NCBI RefSeq assembly: GCF_964340395.1
Contig: NC_135553.1
Coordinates: 12,911,001-12,975,000, forward strand
DNA: 64,000 bases
Direction: 5' to 3'
Source of the DNA: Glandiceps talaboti
Lineage: Eukaryota > Hemichordata > Enteropneusta > Spengelidae
Both the position numbers and the translations under genes were made by a program. The notes under the pieces were generated by a model. That model worked only from the letters and a program-made list of their open reading frames with translations. It searched no databases and was not told the DNA's origin. Each line of letters starts with the position of its first letter. The stretch's first letter is position 1. Positions 13,607-24,704 of this stretch are shown here, one piece after another.

Positions 13607-15259
13607 TTGAGCATTGTATCATATTTTCTTATAAAGCAGCATCACTGTCCTAAGATGAGTGACATGTTCGAAAGGTAATCTTGTCGGTCAAAAGAGACTA
13701 AATGAACAATAACGTAATTCCTTGAAAATCTTAGGTCATACACCTGTCATAGCTCTTATGAATTGCGTCATTTGCTGCTGACAGTTTAAACGGATTCTGC
13801 AGGTCTAATGTCTCGTTAACAAGTTTACACGAATGTATTTACATCAGTTTTGACATGAGTTGTACTTGAAATGTTACATAATATAAATCTATGAATGTGG
13901 AGTAATATACCAGGGCGATGACCTTTATGTCTGAGAGACCCTTGTGTGGTATACATATTTTAGACACTCGCTCGATGATTATATCTGTATAACATTATTC
14001 AATTTATAAAGGGATTCCTTTGTATACCACCGGTACTAAATAGTTCCCTTGCAATACCCTTAATTTTGTAACAAATATGCATATTTTTGACCGAAATTTG
14101 AGAATTTAAAGGGAACGATTTTGTTCATGCGTTGTTATTGGAAACCTCTACACTGTTTACAATTTTGTCAAATTAATATCTAAGTCGACTAGGCGTTCAT
14201 GATTGGATGATTTCATTAAAAATGACAATCAATTAAAACCGACAAACAAGACCTTGAAAGTAACAATGATGAAATAGGTAATTACATGGAAGGTCATCGG
14301 ACAATTAACAATGACAATTAATGTATGGAACGCTTAATCTTCATCCTACCATTATGGAAGGAAATGCATCCTCTAACAATATCGTAATTTTATTTCTTGA
14401 ACTTAATGATTTGGTGAATATTTCTATAAGTAAATTACCAAGTGGATCCTTTGCATTCACTGAATATAACTGATCTTTATAAGATAAAGATGACGTGATT
14501 CGTGGTTCTGTTTTATTTATAGTAGGGGCAAGGGTAAAAAGAAATACCCCAGGGCAACTTGAAAGGTACCGTGCTTACTATACTCATAGTGTGCCGCTAT
14601 CGCCGCAGCGTTGCGTATTTACCAAAGGATCTCAATATCTCGAAATATCCCGGATGTTTGACCACAGTATTGGGAATGATTGGCAACTTTTATTGACGCA
14701 TGCAATGATTAATTTCGTTTGAGGTCTAGATTTTACCGCTTGTTACTACATGATTGAACGTTATGTTTGTATCATATTCGAATACCTCTCTTAAACAAAG
14801 ATAACTAATCCGAATATGAGCATATAAAGTCACTTAACAGCATTAAAGTGAAATTACATTTGAAATTGAAAGCATCGAAGTGTAGATAGTTGTAAGAAAA
14901 AACAGCAACGACCCGTCACACTTCATCAAATTTTATTATTCTATGTTTTCCAGAGTATATGATATTATATGACCTATCCGAGTTTATTACTCATTCTAAA
15001 GTACTACGGTATAATGTAATTATATGAAATTACGTAAAAAGACTATAAATTAAAAGACATATAATCCTGAAATATCCCTCTTTGATAACTTTAACACCTA
15101 TACGGACTTTATATCTTACGAACTACTTCTAATTTCGAAATATAACATTACTAATTCATTTAAGGTACATTAACGAAAGGTATCGACAATATATTTTTTT
15201 AAACGACAATTTTAAACAGTAATACAGTTTTTGCTTTTATGAGGTAAGGGGCTTACAAG
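13607..15259. other. Gene-free AT-rich stretch
   Basis: Nothing recognisable. A 75-codon plus-strand frame at 14495-14722 has no family match. Confidence 0.6.
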
Positions 15260-15315
15260 AGTACAGTACAGTACAGTACAGTACAGTACAGTACAGTACA
15301 GTACAGTACAGTACA
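15260..15315. repeat. (GTACA)n pentanucleotide microsatellite
   Basis: About eleven near-perfect GTACA units. The unit contains the self-complementary GTAC, so the tract can also pair with itself. Confidence 0.97.
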
Positions 15316-15722
15316 TTCCAAGCCTATAGGTGTGCACACAACAACGTTTCACCATGACATATTTGACTTGCATACTCAAAGCTATGTTCTTGGCAGCTAC
15401 TAATCTTCTAAAATAGGACAAAGGCGGCTTCGTCAGCGCTATTATGCCACATTTACAGTATATTTTCATTAGCCTCAAAATTGAATGAATGAAGATAATT
15501 AAAGTTCTGATTTTGTAACAATAGGAAATTTCATCAAGATTTATTTTGAAAACAGCGATTTGAAATTATACATTTGGTGGATGTTTCAAAACTCAATGAG
15601 TTCATGATTTAACTGAATGCTCTTGAGCTGAGTTGTATTCATGTAAAGATACAATGGTAAAGTTTAAGAGATCTTTCAACCATACCGAGACCTTATAAAG
15701 GGAAAATTTTAATCTTGTTGAG

Positions 15723-15753
15723 GCTTGTGTGGTTATAAGCTTGTGTGGTTATC
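15723..15753. repeat. 16-bp tandem duplication
   Basis: The string GCTTGTGTGGTTAT occurs at 15723 and again at 15739, a two-copy tandem duplication with no divergence over 14 bases. The rest of 15316-15815 shows nothing recognisable. Confidence 0.85.
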
Positions 15754-15815
15754 TAGTGTTTTTCTATAGAAGACGTGTCCTTAACAGAAAATCAACATCT
15801 ATTTTGTATTTACAG

Positions 15816-16016
15816 CTGCACCATCATGTCACTTGCGCCCAACTTGTAGAAAATAGACTATGCCGAAAAGTCATGAAAAGCAAACACGGCGATGCAATAA
15901 CTCTAAAACAAACATGTCATGCCGATACAGTTATTTGTAATATATACTACGATGGGGTTGATATAGAGAAGGCTAAATTAAAAACCGAAGAGTATCGGAA
16001 GGAAATTAATGAATAA
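15816..16016 (+). CDS. Possible 3'-terminal coding exon, unknown protein
   Basis: The acceptor-like sequence ATTTTGTATTTACAG ends at 15815. The frame then runs in phase 0 for 66 codons to TAA at 16014-16016. The predicted peptide starts LHHHVTCAQL, contains four cysteines and ends in a charged stretch (DIEKAKLKTEEYRKEINE) compatible with a helix. Codon use looks less AT-slippage-driven than the surroundings. I do not recognise the family and no partner exon was found. The frame also stays open upstream to 15729 as a possible non-spliced reading. It may be chance. Confidence 0.25.
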   Translation: MHHHVTCAQLVENRLCRKVMKSKHGDAITLKQTCHADTVICNIYYDGVDIEKAKLKTEEYRKEINE

Positions 16017-17212
16017 TCCTGAATAATTAATACGTCACGTGTGTTCCAAAATATATTAAATACAACTAATTATTTTTTAAGTGCGCAATATAAGGCATTT
16101 AGGCACATTCCGCCCGTCGAAAGTTTGAACATATTGGTATCTTTTGACCCTTCCAGAGATGAAGCAAATTAGAGTGAAAAAGCATGTTAACCATCTTCAC
16201 TAATTTGCTATACTTGTATACATTTGTCGGCAAGTGGGACTGCGGAGATGTCAAGTGATTTCACGCTGTTTGCAAACAGCTATCGCTTGCAGGAGTTTGA
16301 CACGACAGTGACCCTCTGCGTGAACGTTTGACCCTTCGACTGTTTGATATAGAACATTCCCCTACAGGTTATCATTATAAGAATGTTGCCATGTACTTCA
16401 AGACAACCTAACGTGTGCATCTAGTGCATAAAATGTTTTCCTTCAGAATTTAAAAATCATAGTCTGTTAGTAAGTGTAATAATATTAATAGATATTGAGT
16501 TAGTTTTCAAATTTGATAATGAGTCGTAAGCAATGTACTGTATTCTTTGACGTTACATGAACATGTTGATATTTTAAGCATGGCTTCAATTTATATCGTA
16601 CACATGGCATGCACTTTTTACAGTTTTTTATAAGGACGCTAGATACTTTCAATTATGAAAAGAGCGCAGAATTCGCGTTGTCTTTCGTCATCTTTCACGA
16701 CATAACATACAAGTCTTACGTCGTAATTGGTAAACCTGTAACAAACGACAGAACAATTTCACCCAATCAACATTCCACATGCGAGAGAGCGTTAATAACA
16801 GTTCGACCTGTAAGCTTATAATAGTAGATATGAAAAACAGAAATTCGTACAATATTTGTGAAATGTCACATTAGTTATATGCCTGGTAACTTTGAGCCAA
16901 TGTTTTTATATAAAATAAAAGCTGACTGTATGTATGATTTACGTTGGCATATTATAATACAAAGAGTTGAATAATTAGAGCAGACACTTTATCAGATAAT
17001 TAGTGGCATAGTTTAAATCCTCTGGGGAAATCGGTGAATCATTTTAAATTTAGGACAACGTGTGTTAATAAATGAATTATTTCTTTCGCATGTCCCATGA
17101 GATGCCGTCGTCAAAGGACAACTTCGAGTATTGAATGAAAAAGCCGTGTTCAATAAGGGAGCACAAAGGTAATAAGGTCAAATTAAAATGTTATTACTTC
17201 TTTGAATAATGT
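16017..17212. other. Gene-free AT-rich stretch
   Basis: No recognisable gene, RNA or element. Confidence 0.6.
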
Positions 17213-17390
17213 ATAGTAGTAAGTATAACTGTACCAATGCTATACGCCACAAGGTATACTTTGCACAGTAGTAAGTTTGACTGTACCAATGCTATATTGT
17301 ATACTTGACAAGGTATAATTTGCACAGTATCAAGTTTAGGTGTACCAATGCTGTACAGTATATACTCCACAAGGTATAATTTGGACAGTA
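17213..17390. repeat. Degenerate ~60-bp minisatellite, about three copies
   Basis: Copies begin near 17213, 17264 and 17323, with a partial start at 17384. Each carries an ACAGTAGTAAGT-like head (degenerate in some copies), then TGTACCAATGCT, then CACAAGGTATA or ACAAGGTATA and a TTTG tail. The first copy is about ten bases shorter. Copies differ by scattered substitutions and small indels, so the array is not recent. Confidence 0.85.
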
Positions 17391-17865
17391 GTCTTGATTG
17401 GTATGCAATGGCAGTTTGACCTTTCTTTTAAAAATTGGAATTTTGAAAGCATGTGGTGTTTCTCAAGCTAATATGTCGATACAGACAAAAACACCAGATG
17501 TAAACCGAATACCTTCCGAATACTATTCATTAGGTCGTTAACGCATCATCAAATTGTGAATGCTTGAGCTATCATGCATGGTATATCGTTTAATTTGTAC
17601 ATTTCATTAATTATGCAAATGACTCATTCAAATAAAAACTGCCATCAATGTTACTTAAGTATACAAAATTTGAAGCATGTACTATCAAGATATTGCTTAA
17701 TTACCGAAATATCTTTACTAAAATGCAAATACCTCATTTATATTCATGGCTGGTTTACCGAGACCTAATTAGTTCTAGTCATTGCCCTAAAGAAGGTGTG
17801 TACCTCTTTTCGTTTAAATTATCAAGCCGTTTTTGAGAAGACGATGACACGGATAGACACATGCT
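17391..17865. other. Gene-free AT-rich stretch
   Basis: Nothing recognisable. Two overlapping ~60-codon frames have no family match. Confidence 0.6.
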
Positions 17866-17904
<39 letters not shown>

Positions 17905-17993
17905 TGACTGACTGACTGACTGACAGGCACATGCTTCACACACACACACACACACACACACAGACAGACATATATACACAGACAGACATATAT
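17866..17993. repeat. Compound (GACA)n-(GACT)n-(CA)n microsatellite
   Basis: GACA units give way to GACT units (about 17900-17925), then a (CA)n run (17938-17961), then GACA and TATA variants repeated twice. Confidence 0.96.
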
Positions 17994-19442
17994 CACCATA
18001 CCTTAGGATAGGACAGATATAGGAAAAGCTTGTGTTGTCTATTCCTTATCTCTCCCCGAAATAATCATCAAAACATTATACTTCATTGCTAACGTTGTCA
18101 AACTTGTAACTGTATAATGCTGCTAAACGTGCATGTAGTATTGAATACCTGTGCTGTGTATATATTTTTGACTGTTTTGTTGATTGATTACGTATTTGGT
18201 ACACGCTGATGAAACATAAAAGCCGTGTTTACTTAATACCATATGGAGCAAGTACGACACTCCGACTAGAAATGATCACGTTATCATTTTGTGTTAAAGA
18301 AAATACTTACTATACGTCTCTTTAAAGTAGCCAATTCAATTACAACCCTTAAAACGCTTACAGGTTAAAATAAACTGAGGCATAGATCTTCCACAAGTCC
18401 GCATTTCTACTGATGTGAGTATACCTTGTTCACATATATATATAATAAACTGGCTCAATTTCTTGCTATACAATAAACGATTGTGCTAACATTTATGATA
18501 ACTTCGACCATTGCCGATTCTACATACACATGGGTTTGAAAGATACACTAAAACAAGTATCAATATGGCATAACGTGTTGTGTAGCACATCCTTCATGTG
18601 GAAATAACTTACAGCAGATAAAAGGCAATCATGTAAACTCGTTGACAAAATAGTTTACGCCCTATAAGACATATTTTTAGTTTGGACATATCTATAGTTT
18701 GGAATATAAAAAGATAAAGTTTTCTTAAGTTGACATGTTGTAACAGATAACGAATTCTAAGTAAATCTATTCCTTTGGGAAACAGATTTGGAATTATTTT
18801 GTCTACTAGATTTGTTGGCATCCTGTCAGCCATTTGAGAAGTATATGATGGACTCCGATTCACCGAATTATTGATTGCTAAAATAAAACCTATTCGAATA
18901 GAAAATAAATCCAATTTTGAACATATATATGAGATGTCATCCGATGTAAGACTCTTTACTTTCGTCATGAGACGGCTGATCACTTCTTTCGAAGACTCGA
19001 AGGTCGAAGGCCAGAAACACAAACACAAAGGGCAGAGTTAAGTGACGTAAAACCGTGAAGTATTTAGTTATGTTCAAATATAGCACTTTTGCAGCTGACT
19101 TTAGTCTTCTTTACTTGGTTATTGTCTGGCACCTCGTTATTTACAAGCCTACAAATTCCCCAGGCTCTTGGTTTTGTGCTGACAGGGTGACCTGCCTCAC
19201 ACGTGAACATTATTAATTATTCTTAATGCAAGGTGGAATGACCTACGTAGATGTTTAACAGATTATATCGACATTATCAAGACATACCAGGAATAAGGAA
19301 ATCCATGCAGATTGTTACTTACATGTTTTACATTCTAATTAGAGCCCAGGAGACCATACCTGTCAAAATACGCTCTCCAAGCATAACATCCATGAGAATA
19401 TCATCTATGTCTTCTTCGCGTAGTTTTTCGTCTTGTCATACT
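17994..19442. other. Gene-free stretch with one unexplained 139-codon frame
   Basis: The minus-strand frame 18609-19028 (139 codons) is the longest frame in the window not caused by a repeat. Its composition is ordinary but I see no motif, signal peptide or known family, and it lacks convincing flanking splice sites. It could be a chance frame or a worn retroelement or gene fragment. Confidence 0.45.
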
Positions 19443-19630
19443 CAACCAACCAACCAACCAACCAACCAACCAGTAAACCAACCAATCCACCATACAGTCA
19501 TCAAACCAAAAACAGTCAACCAACCAACCAACCAACCAACCAACCAACCAACCAACCAACCAACCAACCAAACAAACAAACAAACAAACAAACAAACAAA
19601 CAAACAAACAAACAAATAAACAAACAAAAA
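19443..19630. repeat. (AACC)n-(AAAC)n compound microsatellite
   Basis: AACC units, interrupted near 19474-19516, change abruptly into AAAC units at about 19570. They translate as Asn-Gln-Pro-Thr repeats (plus) or Val-Gly-Trp-Leu repeats (minus), which produces false frames of 66-122 codons. Confidence 0.97.
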
Positions 19631-21898
19631 CCTACGTAACAAACAAGTAAATCTAGCAATAAACCAAGCAAGTTATTCAAACATGTTCGCCGATCATGTT
19701 TCCCACACAGTCTTGTGAACTAAGTTTTATCATCACAGTCACTAAGTGGTATGTGAGTATAACTGATAATTATTTTATTAAACTGAAGGAAAGAACCAGC
19801 AGTGCTATGATATCTTTCTTTCATTGGTATTGCTTACTTACTTTCTTTTTACTTTCTGTAATTTTCTTTGTTAAACAGTTACGTGTGTCTACGTTACCGT
19901 AGTTTGAAATACCGAAAACCCATCAAATTCAGCTAAGAATTCGACTGTATTCCGCCATATTGGCGGGCACGGGCCTGATTTTGAGATTCCAGGTCCTAGG
20001 TGTCGTTTCAATGTCATTTTGTCAAGTAGACCGAATTGCCGGTACTTACATGGTGGTGAAATACTTTGTTTCAAATCCACTTAAAACCAAATTACAGCAT
20101 AGATGCTAGATCAACAGCAGTATCCTTAGCGCAGCTGTCGAAAGGAGTATCACGTGATTTGTATATGGATGCCAGAAGACACTTTTTCAATACTTCATAC
20201 ATTGTACTTCACTAGAAATTACATGTTTAGTGATAATATTTGTTTACAAGAAACATTGAAACGTGTAAAATATCAATCATTTTAAATTACATAATATCTT
20301 ACTGGATCATTATTTTGAAATAATAGCTACATGCATAGATTACCTACAATTCCCTTTATATACCCCTGTTTAATAGTTTATACTTCCGGTCAGTAACACA
20401 GCTACATTATCGTATGTCCTAATAATAGGCTTATACGTTTAAAAGTAACAACCAAGTAGCATAACAAATTAGGGACGTGGTAAATATAAACTACGTGTTT
20501 GGTTGACTCAAAAGAATAAACTCTTTCTACAAATTAAAATAGATTTTATATTCTCGTTTATCTATTCAGTTGATTCATTTCGTATGTATACTTAGTTCAT
20601 CGCCTTAATAGGTGAGTGTGAGAAAACTGAACAATGTGCCTTAATCTCATTATAAACACTTGTCTTTTGAAATAAACTAAATTTCTGGACAAGAGTGATT
20701 GAATTGCCTGCCATTTCGAAAGATTTACCATTTAAATAAATTATGAAGCCGGATATTCGAAATGGCTGAAGTATATTGCATAAACCTTACCCCAGAAAAA
20801 TGTTAATGTTAAATAATATGTTTGATAGATTCCCGACGTAAAATGTTAATGTATTTAGTACAAATGTGACTATGTTTATCTTTGTTTTACGAAGTTAACA
20901 TTAGTAATAATTGGGTATTCCCTACATACATGAGTGTGATAGCACCATCTAGGGTCACTGAAATATGACTGAAAGTGGAATTACTGTCTAAATTGTAGGC
21001 TTGGAAAACACAGAATAAATGTATATTAATGTTAAAAAAAAACCTGGAGATGTATCTGAAATGGCCATAATATGCAAAGTATGAGATAGTATGATTATAT
21101 GGTATGGCACCCTTTAAATTTTGAGAGTTTAGCTGAATGCATAACATGTAGGCAATATGTTTTGGTATTCATTTAAAGTTGAAATTACCATTTGGTAAAC
21201 TATTGCAGAAAAACACAGCTCACGACCATAGGAATTTGTTTGTGGGTTTTTGTAAAATGTTTATGATTATAACCATCCTTAGTTATTCGTCTACTACAGA
21301 CTGACAAGTCACAAGTTGAAGGTTTTATGAAAGGAAGTCAGCAGATTGGAAGAAACATTAGTGAGTAAAACATAACTACTGTTATAATGTGAAGGTGATT
21401 TTATGGTGAAATGTATTGCACAATACTTGGTATATACCGTGATAGCCACTAAGCAAATCCATTCAAACCCACTAATGTATGTATAGTCGATTCTGAAATC
21501 CCTTATTAGGTTTATATTTAAGAACGTCAAAAACAAAGCAGATTAGGAGGGTTTCAAATGGGTATGGGTATGGGTAACGGGTTTCGTAGTTATCCCCTAT
21601 TGAACAGGATTTCAAACGTAAAAGCCTATTAAGGAGGTGAGAGGTTGTCTAAGAGCTATTGACATTTCTGACAGTACGTACATGTATTCCAGTCCTCGAG
21701 AATATGGCACAGAGTGAAATGAGAACAAGTAATAACTTTATATTTTCGATACCTTTGGTTCACATTGAAACATATATGTACATTATTCGAAGTACTAAAT
21801 CATGTTGAGTCATAGTCAACAAATGATAGAACTCTCACCAGCATTTCGCAAATAATATGAAAAAGACATCATAGCAAGACCTTGCTTTTTCATATCGA
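19631..21898. other. Gene-free AT-rich stretch
   Basis: Nothing recognisable over about 2.3 kb. All frames are under 90 codons. Confidence 0.6.
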
Positions 21899-22014
21899 GT
21901 ATGTATGTATGTATGTATGTATGTATGTATGTATGTATGTATGTATGTATGTATGTATGTATGTATGTATGTGTATGTATGTATGTATGTATGTATGTAT
22001 GTATGTATACATAC
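21899..22014. repeat. (TATG)n microsatellite
   Basis: About 28 TATG units with a single GTG interruption near 21971. The right edge flips into TATACATACA, making a small inverted repeat at the boundary. Confidence 0.97.
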
Positions 22015-24003
22015 AGTAAAACATAATATTTATGTCATTCAAACTAATAAAGCCAGTAGAGATGTACACTATCTTGAGTCGAAATATAAGTATGTCATTT
22101 TGATTATGATATACAAAACATATCAGTGATTGGGTGATTGATTAACTGGTACAGAGTCGTGAAAAAACAAAGAAATTAAGAATACTTATCACGCCTCGAT
22201 TTTAAAAGTTGGATGGTAACTGTTACACCTCTTCAATTATGTTCTGTGTACTTGTCATGTTATATTGCCTTGAAAATGAAGGAATATTGAAGTGAATTCA
22301 AAGAAAATATAACAGGCATTAACTCATCATGTCATGTTCATCTGGTCGTAAAATACTTCGTGTGTTTTTGTAAAGACGTTATCGTCTCGCATAATGTTTG
22401 ATAGGCATCGTATCGGATGTTTTCCCTAGCAGCTTTGAAATGTTTATTCAGGTAAAGTCGTGGGAATACTAAGTTAACGTCAGGAATCTTATTTTTCATT
22501 CTCGTCATGAAGAACAATATCGATCTGTTGTCAGCATCCGACATATATATTTAGTCATATGTAACAACACAACTTTAATTTACACCATTCTATAAATAAA
22601 TCTAAGCGTTTGGGTTTTACATTGGGTTCAACTTCAATAATAAGAACTATTACCAAAAGACATTGCAGAATCGAATTTGTCATAATCAGTCACGTTTCCA
22701 TATGTGTGATGTCAAAAAGATAAGAATAATTCACAAAGAAGTGGCATGACACGAACGCCTTATTTGTAGCTGAAACTTGATCCTTACACAGCACTTACAA
22801 GCTGAATGCTAACATCTGATAATGAACGACCTGTATTAAAATCAATAAAAGGAGTGAAAAGGTTTGCCCTTGAATTTTCAATAGAGTACTTGTAATTTGC
22901 ACATATTTAAATTGTTATGTCTTGCATCATTGTAATGAAATTCTTAGCCCTTTAAATGCACCTATAGAGATATATCTTATCGTAATGTTCTCAAAAGGTG
23001 TCAAATTAGAAGAAAGTCCTCTTTAAAAGAAACACATTTTCGTATAATCTCTCGACATTTAATATCATCACCATACAGCTAAGAACTTTGACATATCAAA
23101 ACAAAGACTCAAGTCAACAAATACAATTAAGAAAATACATAATTTCGATTTAAAGTGTAACCATTGCTCGTTTGTGCCTTGGTATATCTAAAAAGCACCT
23201 ACCAAGAAACGCAGGACTAGTTCGTTCATTACATAATGAATACCTATGAGTATGCTCAAGTGTGTGAGTAAGTCTTTTCTGTGTAATATGCAATCAGCGT
23301 TTATACAATCGTGTGTTAACAGTGAGTTAAAAGAAACGAATTACAAATATATCATAAAACATGCTTTTACGTTCTCATCAAATATGGTCACCCTCAGTTG
23401 CTCCTGTATCAACGAAATGATATGCTTTATGATGACTACAGTACAACATAAGCAAACAATTGCTCTCTCGCAATTTTTTCTAGTAAGTAATTGATTGGTA
23501 TATCTTTAGGGAAATGTATTTTTTCCATAAAAAATTATATGCATATACCCATCTTATATACAATAAATTTGAACACCATGGTATTGAAATATGACTCATA
23601 CATTACGAGCAACTCTTTCTGATTAGATTTTGACAATAAATGAACGCCTCAAGAAGTTACATCAACCAAAAAAGCTCAAATATTGTTTTGAAAAAAACAA
23701 CCTTTGGAATATCAACAGCTACAGTGTTGGTACATAACATATTGTAAATATATAGATGACTGTACGTGTTATGAGGCGAGCTTCTTCATACGATGTTATT
23801 CTATGCATTTTCATAACATGTCCTATATTGGGTTTCATTTCTTTCCCACAAGAAATCTCCTGGCCAATGGTTATACTGCAAAAACGCCGTTTCAAAATGC
23901 GGTGTTCTCCTTTTGGTATTCTCAGTCTAGCGTTACGGGATTCAATATTGGTTGGCGATGTGTTTCAGGCAATGCAGTGGCAGCAGTAAGGAAATACAGG
24001 CAT
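22015..24003. other. Gene-free AT-rich stretch
   Basis: No recognised element. A 68-codon minus-strand frame at 22338-22544 has a balanced, protein-like composition but no recognisable family. A 114-codon plus frame at 23704-24048 runs into the duplication below and looks like chance. Confidence 0.5.
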
Positions 24004-24073
24004 GCTTTTAAAACAGGACGTAATTATTTTGTCATTTTTTGCTTTTAAAACAGGACGTAATTATTTTGTCATT
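24004..24073. repeat. 37-bp tandem duplication
   Basis: GCTTTTAAAACAGGACGTAA plus the following 13 bases occurs at 24004 and again at 24041 with no mismatch across 33 bases, separated by a T-run. The lack of divergence suggests a recent event. Confidence 0.92.
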
Positions 24074-24493
24074 AAAAATGATCAATTTATCGAATTTCGT
24101 TATCCTTTCTCTGTCGGCAACGGAATATTTAAGTGAATTTAAATGTTCTGTTTGTTTATTTTTTCCTCTTTTTTAAACGCTGAAATACGGTTAATCAGAG
24201 ATTATTGTGATAATATTGCACAGCTGCATTTTGCAGTCGTGCATGATCTTATGACGACAATAGCTTTCCAAGAAGAATGATCTTAATAGGAAGAAACAAA
24301 CACGCATAAACCTAAATGCTATTTAGAATCAAATTACCCATACATGATATGTTTTGGTGCGTTCACCTTTAGAGGCCAATCTTTATCGATTACGTAGGAT
24401 AGGATTGATCATGTGTCACTGACAAGGGAAGAAATATACAGTTGTTGTTGGCTGTCTTTAGTGTCTTATGTTAGTGTTTCTGTCTCCTTTGTT

Positions 24494-24522
24494 TGTCTGT
24501 GCGTCCGTCCGTCCGTCTGTCC

Positions 24523-24597
<75 letters not shown>

Positions 24598-24704
24598 CGT
24601 CCGTCCGTCCGTCCGTCCGTCCGTCCGTCCGTCCGTCCGTCCGTCCGTCCGTCCGTCCGCCCGCCCGCCCACACGCCCGTCCGTCCGTCCGTCTGTCTGT
24701 CTGT
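24494..24704. repeat. (TGTC)n/(CGTC)n compound microsatellite
   Basis: A CGTC start, a long TGTC block (about 24525-24592), a long CGTC block (about 24593-24658), a CGCC block, then CGTC and TGTC again. Blocks differ by T/C transitions. It explains overlapping Ser-Val-Cys-Leu, Arg-Pro-Ser-Val and Thr-Asp-Gly-Arg frames of 67-147 codons. Confidence 0.97.

Noticed and set aside
18609-19028. 139-codon minus-strand frame as a gene
   Set aside because: It is the longest non-repeat frame, but no family resemblance, no motif and no splice or promoter context was seen, so it is not called as a gene.
19251-19642. Asn-Gln-Pro-Thr repeat protein, superficially antifreeze- or prion-like
   Set aside because: Pure AACC/AAAC microsatellite translation without signal peptide, splice context or conserved ends.
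22338-22544. 68-codon minus-strand frame with a protein-like composition
   Set aside because: Starts with ATG and has balanced residues, but one short frame without homologue or splice support is within chance for 64 kb.
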